Below are positions 23,901-31,270 of a stretch of DNA of 34,620 nt, one piece after another. The stretch is from the NCBI GenBank assembly GCA_964654135.1, contig CAZZHV010000010.1, positions 1-34,620 of the forward strand, in the 5' to 3' direction. This DNA comes from CAMLQK01 sp964654135 (GTDB lineage Bacteria > Patescibacteriota > Saccharimonadia > Saccharimonadales > UBA4665). Position numbers and translations under genes: made by a program. The notes beneath the pieces were generated by a model, which was given only the letters and a program-made list of their open reading frames with translations, did no database searches and had not been told where the DNA came from. Position 1 is the stretch's first letter, and each line of letters opens with the position of its first letter.

Positions 23901-24381
23901 GCTTTGCAGTTGGTTCGTCAGTAGTAGCCTCTTCAGATTTGAGAGACTTCTCGACTGCTTCGCGAGCTGCATCAACATCTTCTTCTGGCTTAGGAGTACG
24001 GTTGCCCTTTTCGAATCCCTTGTCAGCAGCGTTGTTAACGGCAGTAAGTTTAATTTCACGTTCAGGTGCCTCTTCTGTCTGTGCATCTGGTGATTGCGCG
24101 TTGTGTTCTGCTTGAGCGGGCGTATCAAAAATTGAGCCGCGGCTATTTGGGCCAACGGTTACGTTCCCTGCCCATGGGCTTGGTGTGTCATGGCTGTATC
24201 GAGTGGCCTCACCCTCAGAATCACTTGTATCAGCTGACTCTTCGGCAGACTGCTCCGTAGTTTCAAGTGACTCATCGGCGTCTCCCCATTCTTCTGCGTG
24301 CTTCGCGTAGAAGTCCTCAGGTAACATACCTTCATAAAAGTCGTCTTCATTTTGTTGTGGTTTTGGGTTTTGTTCACTCAT
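20902..24381 (-). CDS. Giant transmembrane PP2C-family phosphatase with disordered arms and an outer domain
   Basis: 1159 residues from the ATG at 24381; a TTG three codons upstream is less likely. Residues 1-480 are low-complexity, Glu/Ala/Pro/Lys-rich and probably disordered, with two related PADMP-containing segments near 430-455. A PP2C/Stp-type Ser/Thr phosphatase domain follows (about 480-742) with all metal-site motifs: NEDR, VFDGMGGHAAGGEAA, GNTGDS, ISVSDGITG and DDKTVSVLF. A second acidic linker (745-955), a basic patch, one transmembrane helix (about 970-990), a Ser/Pro/Lys/Thr-rich spacer and an outer C-terminal domain (about 1070-1159) complete it. The outer domain has a LysM-like GGTVWDGLDHAE and LKPGQ, a weak match. 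The phosphatase faces the cytoplasm, the tail the cell wall. No kinase gene lies in the window. Confidence 0.9.
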   Translation of the reverse strand: MSEQNPKPQQNEDDFYEGMLPEDFYAKHAEEWGDADESLETTEQSAEESADTSDSEGEATRYSHDTPSPWAGNVTVGPNSRGSIFDTPAQAEHNAQSPDAQTEEAPEREIKLTAVNNAADKGFEKGNRTPKPEEDVDAAREAVEKSLKSEEATTDEPTAKQRAEASAKISETATAAAHTVKRRARQERSNRGKDASRVAVDKARAEGKAKRAAQEAEAPQTPPILGERDGASEKSAKQTVVNQGTDGQEYVSEPTTAPQERARVPKEAATDARPVPEAVIPTQEQTEEPAAPAEESKTALEGTVIPPKVTSQDRYDAELKAMAAAAGYDPNESEATTPEPKPKQKSESKSEATRTSAEEIDEDVLGAMGGADSGRPAKRRGRKNRTTNPEETTTESVAPSAEEPAPQADTKARPTPADMPGARGARKGGPSPADMPRRRPVAEETSASEPEIAQAEAPAPEADKTEAPTATPEAEKTRENLKLTGAMETRVSDRYLEDSDNEDRAMVNPDKGYLGVFDGMGGHAAGGEAAEAARDHFERWLGGDRPEFKTVEEAKQYMQDLMLSAHRVVEQAGENDGDHRRATTANVAFIEEFEDGTYAIVGNTGDSLMYHVDANNRVINQVTANQSTNDPTSNHPDRYNFVTNSLGGTDKPYNPVDPEQKGAWAYNDEIRAIKLNPGDKLISVSDGITGDAKSEELTPEEFRDACSQPTPEETAKRFIEVSTGFDKKTDDKTVSVLFIGESTTKTEEAKPSDDEVLANLDFETPDFAEDVLATAGNRDTRTPEEVEADDAAAEAAKADADADKTYDPSAIRGNLNLGGFGDRARNLGAAALGEDADTSWADAFVDNLDDLEESPAPASTSSRPSPFDVFSDEPLANPLSVTRSGEAAAAAARAEADNEDNEDNDDDESGSRNLADDLLGDFGDPEPRRASRRERVGAAFRTGWDKARTYFTGRDLDSTTPDRDGRIAKRQLRVVAGAVGATVLAGALFSLAGSDNSNEGPTHVGKGPSASAEATPGAKVDSGKTESKPSASPSASAEKHTHAPEHKESKKPSATVDDDHRNEHGAGVTTGNKARTIHAGNEDLKISADGSEVTITLDRGGTVWDGLDHAERELHLNSSDTSTAESVQSMKLKPGQDRQMKTGSSYTFKVQGGKLVAKK

Positions 24382-24414
24382 TGTGGGCAACTTGAGCTCG
24401 TTTAATTTAATAAT

Positions 24415-24443
24415 ATACTACCAAATATTTGTGCTTTTGTCAA
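24415..24443 (-). promoter_or_regulatory. Promoter of the PP2C gene
   Basis: Perfect -35 TTGACA (24438-24443), 18-base spacer, TAGTAT (24415-24420) on the minus strand; an overlapping TATATT (24412-24417) is an alternative -10. Leader about 27-30 bases with no clear Shine-Dalgarno. Confidence 0.65.
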
Positions 24444-24470
24444 TATACTTGTGCTTACGGGTTTAAATAC

Positions 24471-24500
24471 AAAATACCCTCTTGGAAAAGAGGGTATTTT
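24471..24500. terminator. Terminator downstream of the 260-residue unknown gene
   Basis: Perfect 13-bp stem aaaataccctctt (24471-24483) with aagagggtatttt (24488-24500), tetraloop ggaa, T-run on both strands. It ends the minus-strand transcript of the 24518 gene. Confidence 0.93.
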
Positions 24501-24517
24501 TTGAGTAACGCAATCTG

Positions 24518-25300
24518 TTATATACGTGGGCCGTAGACTTCGCTGGCCACGATGCTGTGCACTCGTCTGTCGTTTTCGTGCTGTAGGTTGGTCACTGTGT
24601 CATAGAGGTCAACGGTTAAAGCCTGGAGCAGCGTAAACCGCTCTATCTTATCCTCTACTCTGCGCTTTTGCGGCTCGTTAGGGCGGCGCAAATCAACCTC
24701 AAATACCTCGAGGCCATTTCGTGGCGAGCTGTAAAAGTGATACTCATGGCCGGATTTGCTCTGCTGGAGGTTAGAGCGTAGCTCAAAGAATTGTGGCTCG
24801 CCATTTATGCAGCCAATACGGCCTTTGATTTGCGGCTCTAGCATCTGGTTGCTGTCGCGACGGAACGTGGCCGTGTGAGCGCTCTCACGGACTACCTGAG
24901 CGTATCCTACGTGCTGATTGCCCTGTTCGTCGGTGACTGTCTGTAGTTCGCTGCTTATGTGAGCGCGTGACCACACAGTGCGGTCCGGCCCACAGTGGTC
25001 AAAGAAGCTGCTGGCGATACCTTCGAAATACATGACAGGGTCGCGCATGTTTTCGGATACTTGCAGCAGTTCGAGCGCCTCAAGGAGGCCTTTGCGCTGG
25101 GCTTGCATTGTTGCAACGTGTTGAGCTTGGAGATCGAGTGGGTCAAGTGTATCGGTATCGACGTCTGCCTCTGCGATAAAGGAGGCATATACGTCTTCGG
25201 GATAAGAGAAGATGTCGTCTATTGCGTGTACAGTCTCGGGATTAGTTTTTTGAAAATCTTCTACGGCGGTGAAACCTATTTCACCTTCGAGCGTGTACAT
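24518..25300 (-). CDS. Unrecognised cytoplasmic protein
   Basis: 260 residues, no signal or membrane segment, no known motif. An acidic N-terminal helical half (about 1-95; EADVDTDTLDPLDL) is followed by a beta-rich half (about 110-215; GNQHVGYAQVVRESAHTATF, then FFELRSNLQQSKSGHEYHFY) and a C-terminal helix. GAAAGG lies 6 bases before the ATG. It is a single-gene unit between the PP2C promoter and ftsK, with its own terminator. Probably lineage-specific. Confidence 0.75.
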   Translation of the reverse strand: MYTLEGEIGFTAVEDFQKTNPETVHAIDDIFSYPEDVYASFIAEADVDTDTLDPLDLQAQHVATMQAQRKGLLEALELLQVSENMRDPVMYFEGIASSFFDHCGPDRTVWSRAHISSELQTVTDEQGNQHVGYAQVVRESAHTATFRRDSNQMLEPQIKGRIGCINGEPQFFELRSNLQQSKSGHEYHFYSSPRNGLEVFEVDLRRPNEPQKRRVEDKIERFTLLQALTVDLYDTVTNLQHENDRRVHSIVASEVYGPRI

Positions 25301-25410
25301 TTAAAACCTTTCATTGTGAAGAACTATTGTACTAATGGTTTACACCCAATGAGAGGTTTGTCGCAAGTGTTTTGTAAGAAATATCACACTAACAGAGGAA
25401 AAACTGTGGA

Positions 25411-27660
25411 TTATTGGACGAGGAATGTGTCACGTGGAGATTGTGCTGGCGGTGTTGAATCGTCGCCATCGGTGTCGCTAGACCCACCGCCGCCCATAAC
25501 CTCTTCGAGGGAGCTTACGAGTACTTCGCGTGGGCGTGAACCGTCTGCAGGACCAACAATACCCTGTTCTTCCATAGTTTCGATAAGACGAGCCGCACGG
25601 CCGTAGCCAATGCGTAAGCGGCGCTGGAGCAAGCTGGTGCTCGCCTTGCCGCCCTCGATAACAACCTTAACAGCATCTTTCCACATGTCATCATCGGCAT
25701 CGTTTCCGCCGCCTGAACCCATATCCATAACGTTACTGCCCTTGCCAAGCTGAACTGGCTGGCTAATGATTTCGTCGTCGTACTGAGGTGGACGTTGGTC
25801 ACGGATAAACTGCGTAACCTTCTCTGTTTCTTCGTCACTAATGAACGCTGCCTGGACACGCTTTGGCTTAGGCATGTCAGAAGTTGACAACAGCATGTCA
25901 CCGCGGCCCAAGAGCTTCTCTGCACCCATCTGGTCGATAATGGTACGTGAGTCAACCTGACTGGCTACAGTAAAGGCGATGCGGGCTGGAACGTTAGCCT
26001 TGATAAGACCGGTAATAACGTCAACTGACGGGCGCTGCGTGGCAAGCACAAGGTGAATGCCTGCGGCACGAGCCTTTTGCGCCAAGCGGACGATGAGTGA
26101 TTCCACGTCACGCGCAGCCATCATCATAAGGTCGGCCAACTCATCGATCACGATCACGATGTACGGCATGCCTTCCTCTTTTTTGAGGTTGTTGTATTCA
26201 CCAATGTTGCGCTTACCAACTTCCGCCATGGTGCGAAGGCGTCGCTCCATTTCGGCTACTGCCCATTTAAGTGCGCTAATGCACTTTTCTGGCTCGTTAA
26301 TAACAGGAGTCAGAAGGTGTGGAATGTCGTTATATGGAGTAAGTTCTACCTGCTTAGGGTCAACGAGGATTAGCTTGAGATCGGATGGGCTGTTGCGGTA
26401 CAACATGCTCGTAAGGATATCGTTAATCATGACAGACTTACCGGAACCGGTCTGACCGGCTACGAGCAAGTGAGGCATTTTAGCGAGGTCGACAACTACG
26501 GGATTGCCACCAATATCCTTACCAATAGCAAAGCTCAATGGACCCTTGGAGCCAGACCATTCGCGAGACTGCAAAATAGAGCTCAGGCCGACAAGTGCTG
26601 CCTTAACATTTGGCACTTCGATACCAACAGCACGCTTACCAGGAATTGGAGCTTCCATACGGATAGCGTGAGCTGCCAGGTCGAGCGCCAAGTTGTTCTC
26701 GAGCGCAGTAATTTTGGTGAGCTTAACACCGGTTGGTGGCTTAAGTGTGTACTGGGTAACACGTGGACCAACGTTGGCACCTTCCATTTCGACATCTATA
26801 TTGAAGTTGGCAAAGGTATCGTGGATCATTTGGGCATTACCGTTAACGTCGCCCGGGTCGGCTTTGTCTTGCTTTTGATCGAGCAAGTTAACGTCTGGGA
26901 ATTGCCAATCTGGGTCGCTTGCAGTAGTTAGGGCTTCGTGATTTTCGGTAGGAGCTAAGGCTGCGCCGGTGTTCTTGAGCGAGCTCATACGAGGCTTTTC
27001 TTTTTCTGGCTTAGCTTCGATGTGCTCCACAGGAACACCTTCGTTAAGCTGGAAGCCACGAGCCTCGGCACGAGATTTGAGCTTGCCGAGGTCAGTTTCG
27101 CCTTCGACCTCTTCGTTGTCGCGTTTAAAGAATGCGCCAAGCTGCAAAAGTACCTTCGGTGAGATAGCAAAGGCAAAGAAGACTGACATCATGGTAAATA
27201 CCAGGAATGTAATTGATGCTGGGAACTTGTCGAGCATGCTAAGCACTGCGCCGCCGAGCAGATGGCCGCTTTCGCCGCCGTGACCGCCCGCCCACTCACC
27301 TGCTGCATTGTGGCTTGCAAAGGTCGTGAACAAAAATCCGGATGTAAAGAATAAGATTGCGAGCATACCGAACAATTTTGCGAGTGGAATGCGATGGTCT
27401 TCGGCAGTAAATTTATAGATGCCCCAGTAGACAAGTGCTAGCGGGAGTAAATAGGCCGCCCAGCCAAAGAGCCAGTAGCCTGCATGGAAGAGACCCTTAG
27501 GCAAAGGACCGCCGGTACCAAAGCCACCAAAGAGCATAAATAACGCCGTTACACAGAGGAGTACTGCGCCGGTATATGCCCAAAAAGGCGAACGCTCAAC
27601 GACTGCTTCTTCTGCAGCTTTCTTGGATCGAGAATTGGTGGGTTTTTTCTTTTGTGCCAT
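25411..27660 (-). CDS. ftsK: DNA translocase FtsK/SpoIIIE
   Basis: Septum-anchored hexameric DNA pump that clears the chromosome at division. 749 residues, close to SpoIIIE size. N-terminal membrane domain with about four helices (25-190), a short linker, the alpha/beta motor (about 290-630) with Walker A AGQTGSGKS (about 400-408) and Walker B IVIVIDELADLMM, and the C-terminal gamma winged-helix (about 655-720; LLQRRLRIGYGRAARLIETM) that reads the polar KOPS/SRS motif in other bacteria. A Ser/Asp-rich tail of about 28 residues follows. The start lies 9 bases after an extended -10. Confidence 0.96.
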   Translation of the reverse strand: MAQKKKPTNSRSKKAAEEAVVERSPFWAYTGAVLLCVTALFMLFGGFGTGGPLPKGLFHAGYWLFGWAAYLLPLALVYWGIYKFTAEDHRIPLAKLFGMLAILFFTSGFLFTTFASHNAAGEWAGGHGGESGHLLGGAVLSMLDKFPASITFLVFTMMSVFFAFAISPKVLLQLGAFFKRDNEEVEGETDLGKLKSRAEARGFQLNEGVPVEHIEAKPEKEKPRMSSLKNTGAALAPTENHEALTTASDPDWQFPDVNLLDQKQDKADPGDVNGNAQMIHDTFANFNIDVEMEGANVGPRVTQYTLKPPTGVKLTKITALENNLALDLAAHAIRMEAPIPGKRAVGIEVPNVKAALVGLSSILQSREWSGSKGPLSFAIGKDIGGNPVVVDLAKMPHLLVAGQTGSGKSVMINDILTSMLYRNSPSDLKLILVDPKQVELTPYNDIPHLLTPVINEPEKCISALKWAVAEMERRLRTMAEVGKRNIGEYNNLKKEEGMPYIVIVIDELADLMMMAARDVESLIVRLAQKARAAGIHLVLATQRPSVDVITGLIKANVPARIAFTVASQVDSRTIIDQMGAEKLLGRGDMLLSTSDMPKPKRVQAAFISDEETEKVTQFIRDQRPPQYDDEIISQPVQLGKGSNVMDMGSGGGNDADDDMWKDAVKVVIEGGKASTSLLQRRLRIGYGRAARLIETMEEQGIVGPADGSRPREVLVSSLEEVMGGGGSSDTDGDDSTPPAQSPRDTFLVQ

Positions 27661-27669
27661 ATCTGTTTT

Positions 27670-27675
27670 AGTGTA
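27670..27675 (-). promoter_or_regulatory. Extended -10 promoter of ftsK
   Basis: TACACT preceded by TGa on the minus strand, 9 bases from the ftsK ATG. No convincing -35. Predicts a leader of a few bases at most. Confidence 0.5.
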
Positions 27676-27766
27676 TCACGCTTATGGTATCAGGGGTGAC
27701 ATTTTTTATAACTTTATTATAGCAATATTTACAACTATTGTCAAAATGCTTATGTTACTTGGGCAC

Positions 27767-27796
27767 AAAAAGAGACCGCTGTAAGGCGGCCTCTTT
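27767..27796 (-). terminator. Terminator after the RNase J gene
   Basis: aaagag-a-ccgc (27769-27779) pairs with gcgg-c-ctcttt (27786-27796), one internal mismatch, 6-base loop, then ctctttttg on the minus strand. It lies 15 bases past the RNase J stop and ends the long truB-to-RNase J run. Confidence 0.88.
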
Positions 27797-27810
27797 GCAA
27801 AGATACTGGT

Positions 27811-29913
27811 TTAGTCTACGCGAGCGTCTTGGCTGAGCAAGCGTTCACGCATCTGTTGGAAGCGCTTTTCCTGCTCTTTTGCTACTTCTTCGGCAGACTT
27901 AGTCTTGTTCTGGTGAACAGTCTTAGCTTCTACCTTACCACCAATGATGTTTACCACAGGGATAACGATTGGGCTACGCTGTGTTTGGTCAAAGAGGTAG
28001 TGTGTAACGTGATCTTTGAGCTCTACCTTGAAACGGTCAAGGTCGATACGCTTAAAGCGCTGCTGTACTGCACGGCGCAACTCATGGCGCAAACCGTTCA
28101 TTAAGTCTTCGTTGTCACGCATGTAGATAAAGCCACGGCTAATGATGTCTGGGCTGGTAAGCAGGTTGCCTGAGCGCTTGTCGATGGTTAGAACGACGGC
28201 TACGAGACCTTCCTCGCTGAGGAGAACACGGTCCTTAACAACAACGTTGCCCACGATGGCGCCAGTCTGGTCGACAAGAATTGTACCGTAAGGTACTCGG
28301 CCGTCGATTTCCATTTTTTCTGTGGTCAAGTTAATAACATCACCGTTCTCGGCGTTCACCGTGTTAGCGCGTGGAATGCCAAGTTCAACAGCCAATTCGA
28401 TGTGGCTCTGCTTTGAGCGGTACGCACCGTAAATTGGAATGAAGAATTTTGGACGGGTGAAGTTAATCATGTCAGCGTATTCGTCGCGTGACGCGTGACC
28501 AGATACGTGCAATGGACCAACGCCTTCGAGGTCGTGGTTAACATGTGTGAAGACGTGAACGCCCTTACGCATCAGGTCGTCGATCATAGCACCAATAAGC
28601 GCGTCGTTACCGGTTTCTGGAATTGGAGTACTTGAGAGAACAACGGTGTCCTGCTCTTTCATCTTAACGTGGCGGTGTTCACCGCTAGCCATACGCTGCA
28701 AGGCTGAACTTGGTTCACCCTGACCACCGGTACAAACAACGACAACGTCGGTGTCTTTGAGGTTTGGCACGCTAGCAATTGGCACAAAAGTACCCTTAGG
28801 AACTTTTACGAAACCGTGGCGGACAGCCATCTCGAGGGTACTCATCATTGAGCGGCCATCGAGGGCAATTTTCTTGTTGTGGTGCACTGCAGCGTTAATG
28901 ATCATCTGAATGCGGTTAATGTTGGTTGAGAAAATAGCCACAAAGATACGACCTGGAGCGCGTTCCATGATGTCTACGAAGCTCTGCTCGATAGTGCTTT
29001 CAGACGGTGTGCGACCGAGACGTTCAGGGGTAGTACATTCACTAAGAAGTGCCAAAACGCCTTCGTCACCGAGTTCTTTAAGGCGATCAATGTCGCTGCG
29101 TTCGTGGTCGAGTGGGTTTGGGTCAAGGCGGAAGTCACCGGTGTTAATAAGGCGACCAACTGGCGTGTCGAGCACAATACAAGTTGAGCCAGGAATTGAG
29201 TGCGTAATACGCACGAGTTCAACGAAGAATTCGCCAACCTTAAGGCGTTCGTGAGTGTCTTCGTTCATAGTGACAGTGCGAAGTTCGAAACCTTCTGGCA
29301 TTGGAAGGCCAAAGTTTTCGAAGATTTCTTCGACACGGCCGATGGTAAATTTAGAACCATAGATTGGTGCTGGGAATTTTGGCACGATGTGTGGCAAGCC
29401 ACCGATGTGGTCCAAGTGACCGTGAGTAATAACGTAACCGCGGAGCTTGTGTTTGATGCTCTCGAGGTAGGTCATGTCGGCAATACCATAGTTAATACCT
29501 GGCAAATCAACACCAAGGTCGTTACCACAGTCCATAATAACTGCGTCGTTCATGTATTCAACAAGAATAGTGTTCTTAGAACCACCGCCATCCATACCAC
29601 CGAGGCCGATTACCTTAAGGCGTGGGCTGTCATCGATGAAATTAGCGCGGCGTTCGCGTGGAGCTGGCACATTGCTAGCTGATAAGTATTGGTTAGCAAC
29701 TCGCTGGGCATCGGCCTGTGAGCGCTTTTGAGCACGTACTGCTGCACCGCGTGAAACGGTTGATTTAGAGATACTCAGACCAGCACCGCCCTTAGCTGGT
29801 GCGCTGGTGCGGCGTGGACCGCCTGCGTTGCCGCCCCGTTGACCGCTCTGGCTACGGTTTGGCTTGGTATTACCAGGTTTCTTCTGGTTGTCGTTAGGTT
29901 TAGTTGGTTCCAT
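27811..29913 (-). CDS. rnj: Ribonuclease J with long basic N-terminal extension
   Basis: Metallo-beta-lactamase/beta-CASP nuclease with 5' exo- and endonuclease activity in mRNA decay and rRNA maturation. 700 residues versus about 555 in typical RNase J. The catalytic core starts near residue 97 (PRLKVIGLGGMDGGG) and holds the zinc motif HGHLDH (about 160-166), downstream His/Asp residues, the beta-CASP domain (about 310-470; VVCTGGQGEPSSAL) and a C-terminal domain (HVSGHASRDEY). The first 95 residues are Gly/Arg/Lys/Ser/Asn-rich and probably disordered, suited to RNA binding. AGAAAGG precedes the ATG. It is 18 bases after the uracil-DNA glycosylase gene and cotranscribed with pnp upstream. 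Confidence 0.96.
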   Translation of the reverse strand: MEPTKPNDNQKKPGNTKPNRSQSGQRGGNAGGPRRTSAPAKGGAGLSISKSTVSRGAAVRAQKRSQADAQRVANQYLSASNVPAPRERRANFIDDSPRLKVIGLGGMDGGGSKNTILVEYMNDAVIMDCGNDLGVDLPGINYGIADMTYLESIKHKLRGYVITHGHLDHIGGLPHIVPKFPAPIYGSKFTIGRVEEIFENFGLPMPEGFELRTVTMNEDTHERLKVGEFFVELVRITHSIPGSTCIVLDTPVGRLINTGDFRLDPNPLDHERSDIDRLKELGDEGVLALLSECTTPERLGRTPSESTIEQSFVDIMERAPGRIFVAIFSTNINRIQMIINAAVHHNKKIALDGRSMMSTLEMAVRHGFVKVPKGTFVPIASVPNLKDTDVVVVCTGGQGEPSSALQRMASGEHRHVKMKEQDTVVLSSTPIPETGNDALIGAMIDDLMRKGVHVFTHVNHDLEGVGPLHVSGHASRDEYADMINFTRPKFFIPIYGAYRSKQSHIELAVELGIPRANTVNAENGDVINLTTEKMEIDGRVPYGTILVDQTGAIVGNVVVKDRVLLSEEGLVAVVLTIDKRSGNLLTSPDIISRGFIYMRDNEDLMNGLRHELRRAVQQRFKRIDLDRFKVELKDHVTHYLFDQTQRSPIVIPVVNIIGGKVEAKTVHQNKTKSAEEVAKEQEKRFQQMRERLLSQDARVD

Positions 29914-29931
29914 GAGATTCCTTTCTGGAAT

Positions 29932-30528
29932 TCAGTTTGTAAAAGTTTGGGTTGTCTTAATCATGTCGATGATTGTCGGGATCTTGCAGAAATCATCGAT
30001 TAACGTCTGCCGCATGCCGCCATTATATAGGGCTGCTGCGGGGTGGAAGAGCGGCATATACACCTGCCCTTTGTAGCGTTTAGGTTCTCCATGAACCTTG
30101 CTAATTTGCAGATCCGGCAAGAAACAATTCATACTGTGCCGACCTAAGGTAATAACCAAAGCCGGTTGAATTATATCTAGCTGGTCCTGCAAATAAGGTA
30201 GAAAAGCTGCTTTCTCGTCTGGTAGTGGATCGCGATTGTTTGGCGGTCGATATTTGACGATGTTAGTGATGTAAATATCTTCGCGCTTTAAACCGATTTG
30301 CGCAAGCATCTCATTGAGAAACTTACCGGCCGCACCAACGAACGGTATGCCCTGAATATCCTCGTTCTTACCGGGAGCTTCACCGATAAATACTATGTCT
30401 GCAGCAGGGTTACCGTCACCAAAAACGAGTTGCGTCGCTGATTCAGCTAGTTCGGGACACACGTTTTCGGCTATGATTTTAGCCTTAAGCGCATCGAGTT
30501 TTTGCTGTTTCTGTTCTGCTTCGCTCAT
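29932..30528 (-). CDS. udg: Family-4-like uracil-DNA glycosylase lacking most Fe-S cysteines
   Basis: 198 residues from the ATG at 30528, which overlaps the stop of the GNAT gene (ATGA) and has GGGAG upstream; a TTG at 30543 is less likely. Base-excision enzyme that removes uracil from DNA. Motif 1 GEAPG (49-53), PFVG (62-65), TNIVKYRPP (88-96), NRDPLPDE and the C-terminal HPAA that activates water are present. Of the four cysteines that bind [4Fe-4S] in family 4 (expected near 21, 24, 93, 109) only C24 remains; the others are E21, Y93 and F109. Fold and active site look intact, so it is probably an Fe-S-free variant. Confidence 0.92.
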   Translation of the reverse strand: MSEAEQKQQKLDALKAKIIAENVCPELAESATQLVFGDGNPAADIVFIGEAPGKNEDIQGIPFVGAAGKFLNEMLAQIGLKREDIYITNIVKYRPPNNRDPLPDEKAAFLPYLQDQLDIIQPALVITLGRHSMNCFLPDLQISKVHGEPKRYKGQVYMPLFHPAAALYNGGMRQTLIDDFCKIPTIIDMIKTTQTFTN

Positions 30529-31049
30529 AGTGTTTTCTCCCAATATTGTAGGATTATATCTTTGCTGTCTGGGCTGCCCGTAGTATCACTGTGCATAGCG
30601 CCTAGCTTGCGTGCAACAGACTGACTAGCGAGGTTTTTGGCTTCTATCCAGAAACCTACGCGTCGCAAGCCTCGTTGCTCTTGGCCTTGCTCGATAAGTC
30701 GTTGTATTGCCAAGCTCGCTAAACCTTGTCCACGCATACGTTCGGCGACACTATAGTCAGCAGCAGCGTAGTCAGCTCGGTGTTCGAGCTGCATGAAGCC
30801 AATGACTTCACCGCCAGACTGACGCAATAGGTATGGTGCCTCAAGACCAACTTCTATATTGCGAAGATGGTTTTCGACAATCATGCCAGAGCGCCACTCG
30901 GACACCTGCATGCCTTCTGGGGCACCGATCATGACCGAAGGATTGTCGTTCATGTAGGTTCGAATGTCAACAGCATCGTCGGGACTAATAAGTGAAAGGT
31001 ACAAATCATCCGAAGTTTCTAGCGCTAGTCGTTCAGCTGGGCGGATCAC
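30525..31049 (-). CDS. GNAT-family acetyltransferase (RimJ/RimL-like)
   Basis: 174 residues, cytoplasmic. The GNAT core has the acetyl-CoA loop in RMRGQGLASLAIQRLIEQG (about 108-126; R-x-x-G-x-G/A) and the strand-helix V-x-x-x-N-x-x-S-x-x-x-A-x-K-L-G pattern (IEAKNLASQSVARKLGA). Starts at GTG (31049) in a GTGA overlap with the preceding stop and ends in an ATGA overlap with udg. Substrate unknown; N-terminal acetylation of a ribosomal protein is known for relatives, but family membership cannot fix the substrate. Confidence 0.85.
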   Translation of the reverse strand: MIRPAERLALETSDDLYLSLISPDDAVDIRTYMNDNPSVMIGAPEGMQVSEWRSGMIVENHLRNIEVGLEAPYLLRQSGGEVIGFMQLEHRADYAAADYSVAERMRGQGLASLAIQRLIEQGQEQRGLRRVGFWIEAKNLASQSVARKLGAMHSDTTGSPDSKDIILQYWEKTL

Positions 31050-31270
31050 AAAGCCTGGCCCTTCTGGCGACGCACGCTAGAAATTATTCGTGCAATTCGG
31101 TTGATAGCAATGGCGATCAGGATGATCACCGCAAGGTATTGCTGAAGGCTACCGGTATCAATAGCGCGCAAGCTGACCATGTACGAGAGCACGAGGCTCA
31201 CGACGGCAGTCAACGCTGCGATGCTACTTTTGTTATACCAGGTTAACCTGGAGGCTTCCTTAGTTTTCAT
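31046..31270 (-). CDS. Small two-helix membrane protein overlapping pnp
   Basis: 74 residues, with two probable transmembrane helices (about 17-35 and 43-60) and a positively charged C-terminus (RIISSVRRQKG). Its ATG at 31270 lies inside the last codons of pnp (11-base overlap, +1 frame), and its stop overlaps the GTG of the GNAT gene. No family recognised. Tight coupling suggests a fixed ratio with PNPase; whether it anchors anything is unknown. Confidence 0.75.
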   Translation of the reverse strand: MKTKEASRLTWYNKSSIAALTAVVSLVLSYMVSLRAIDTGSLQQYLAVIILIAIAINRIARIISSVRRQKGQAL

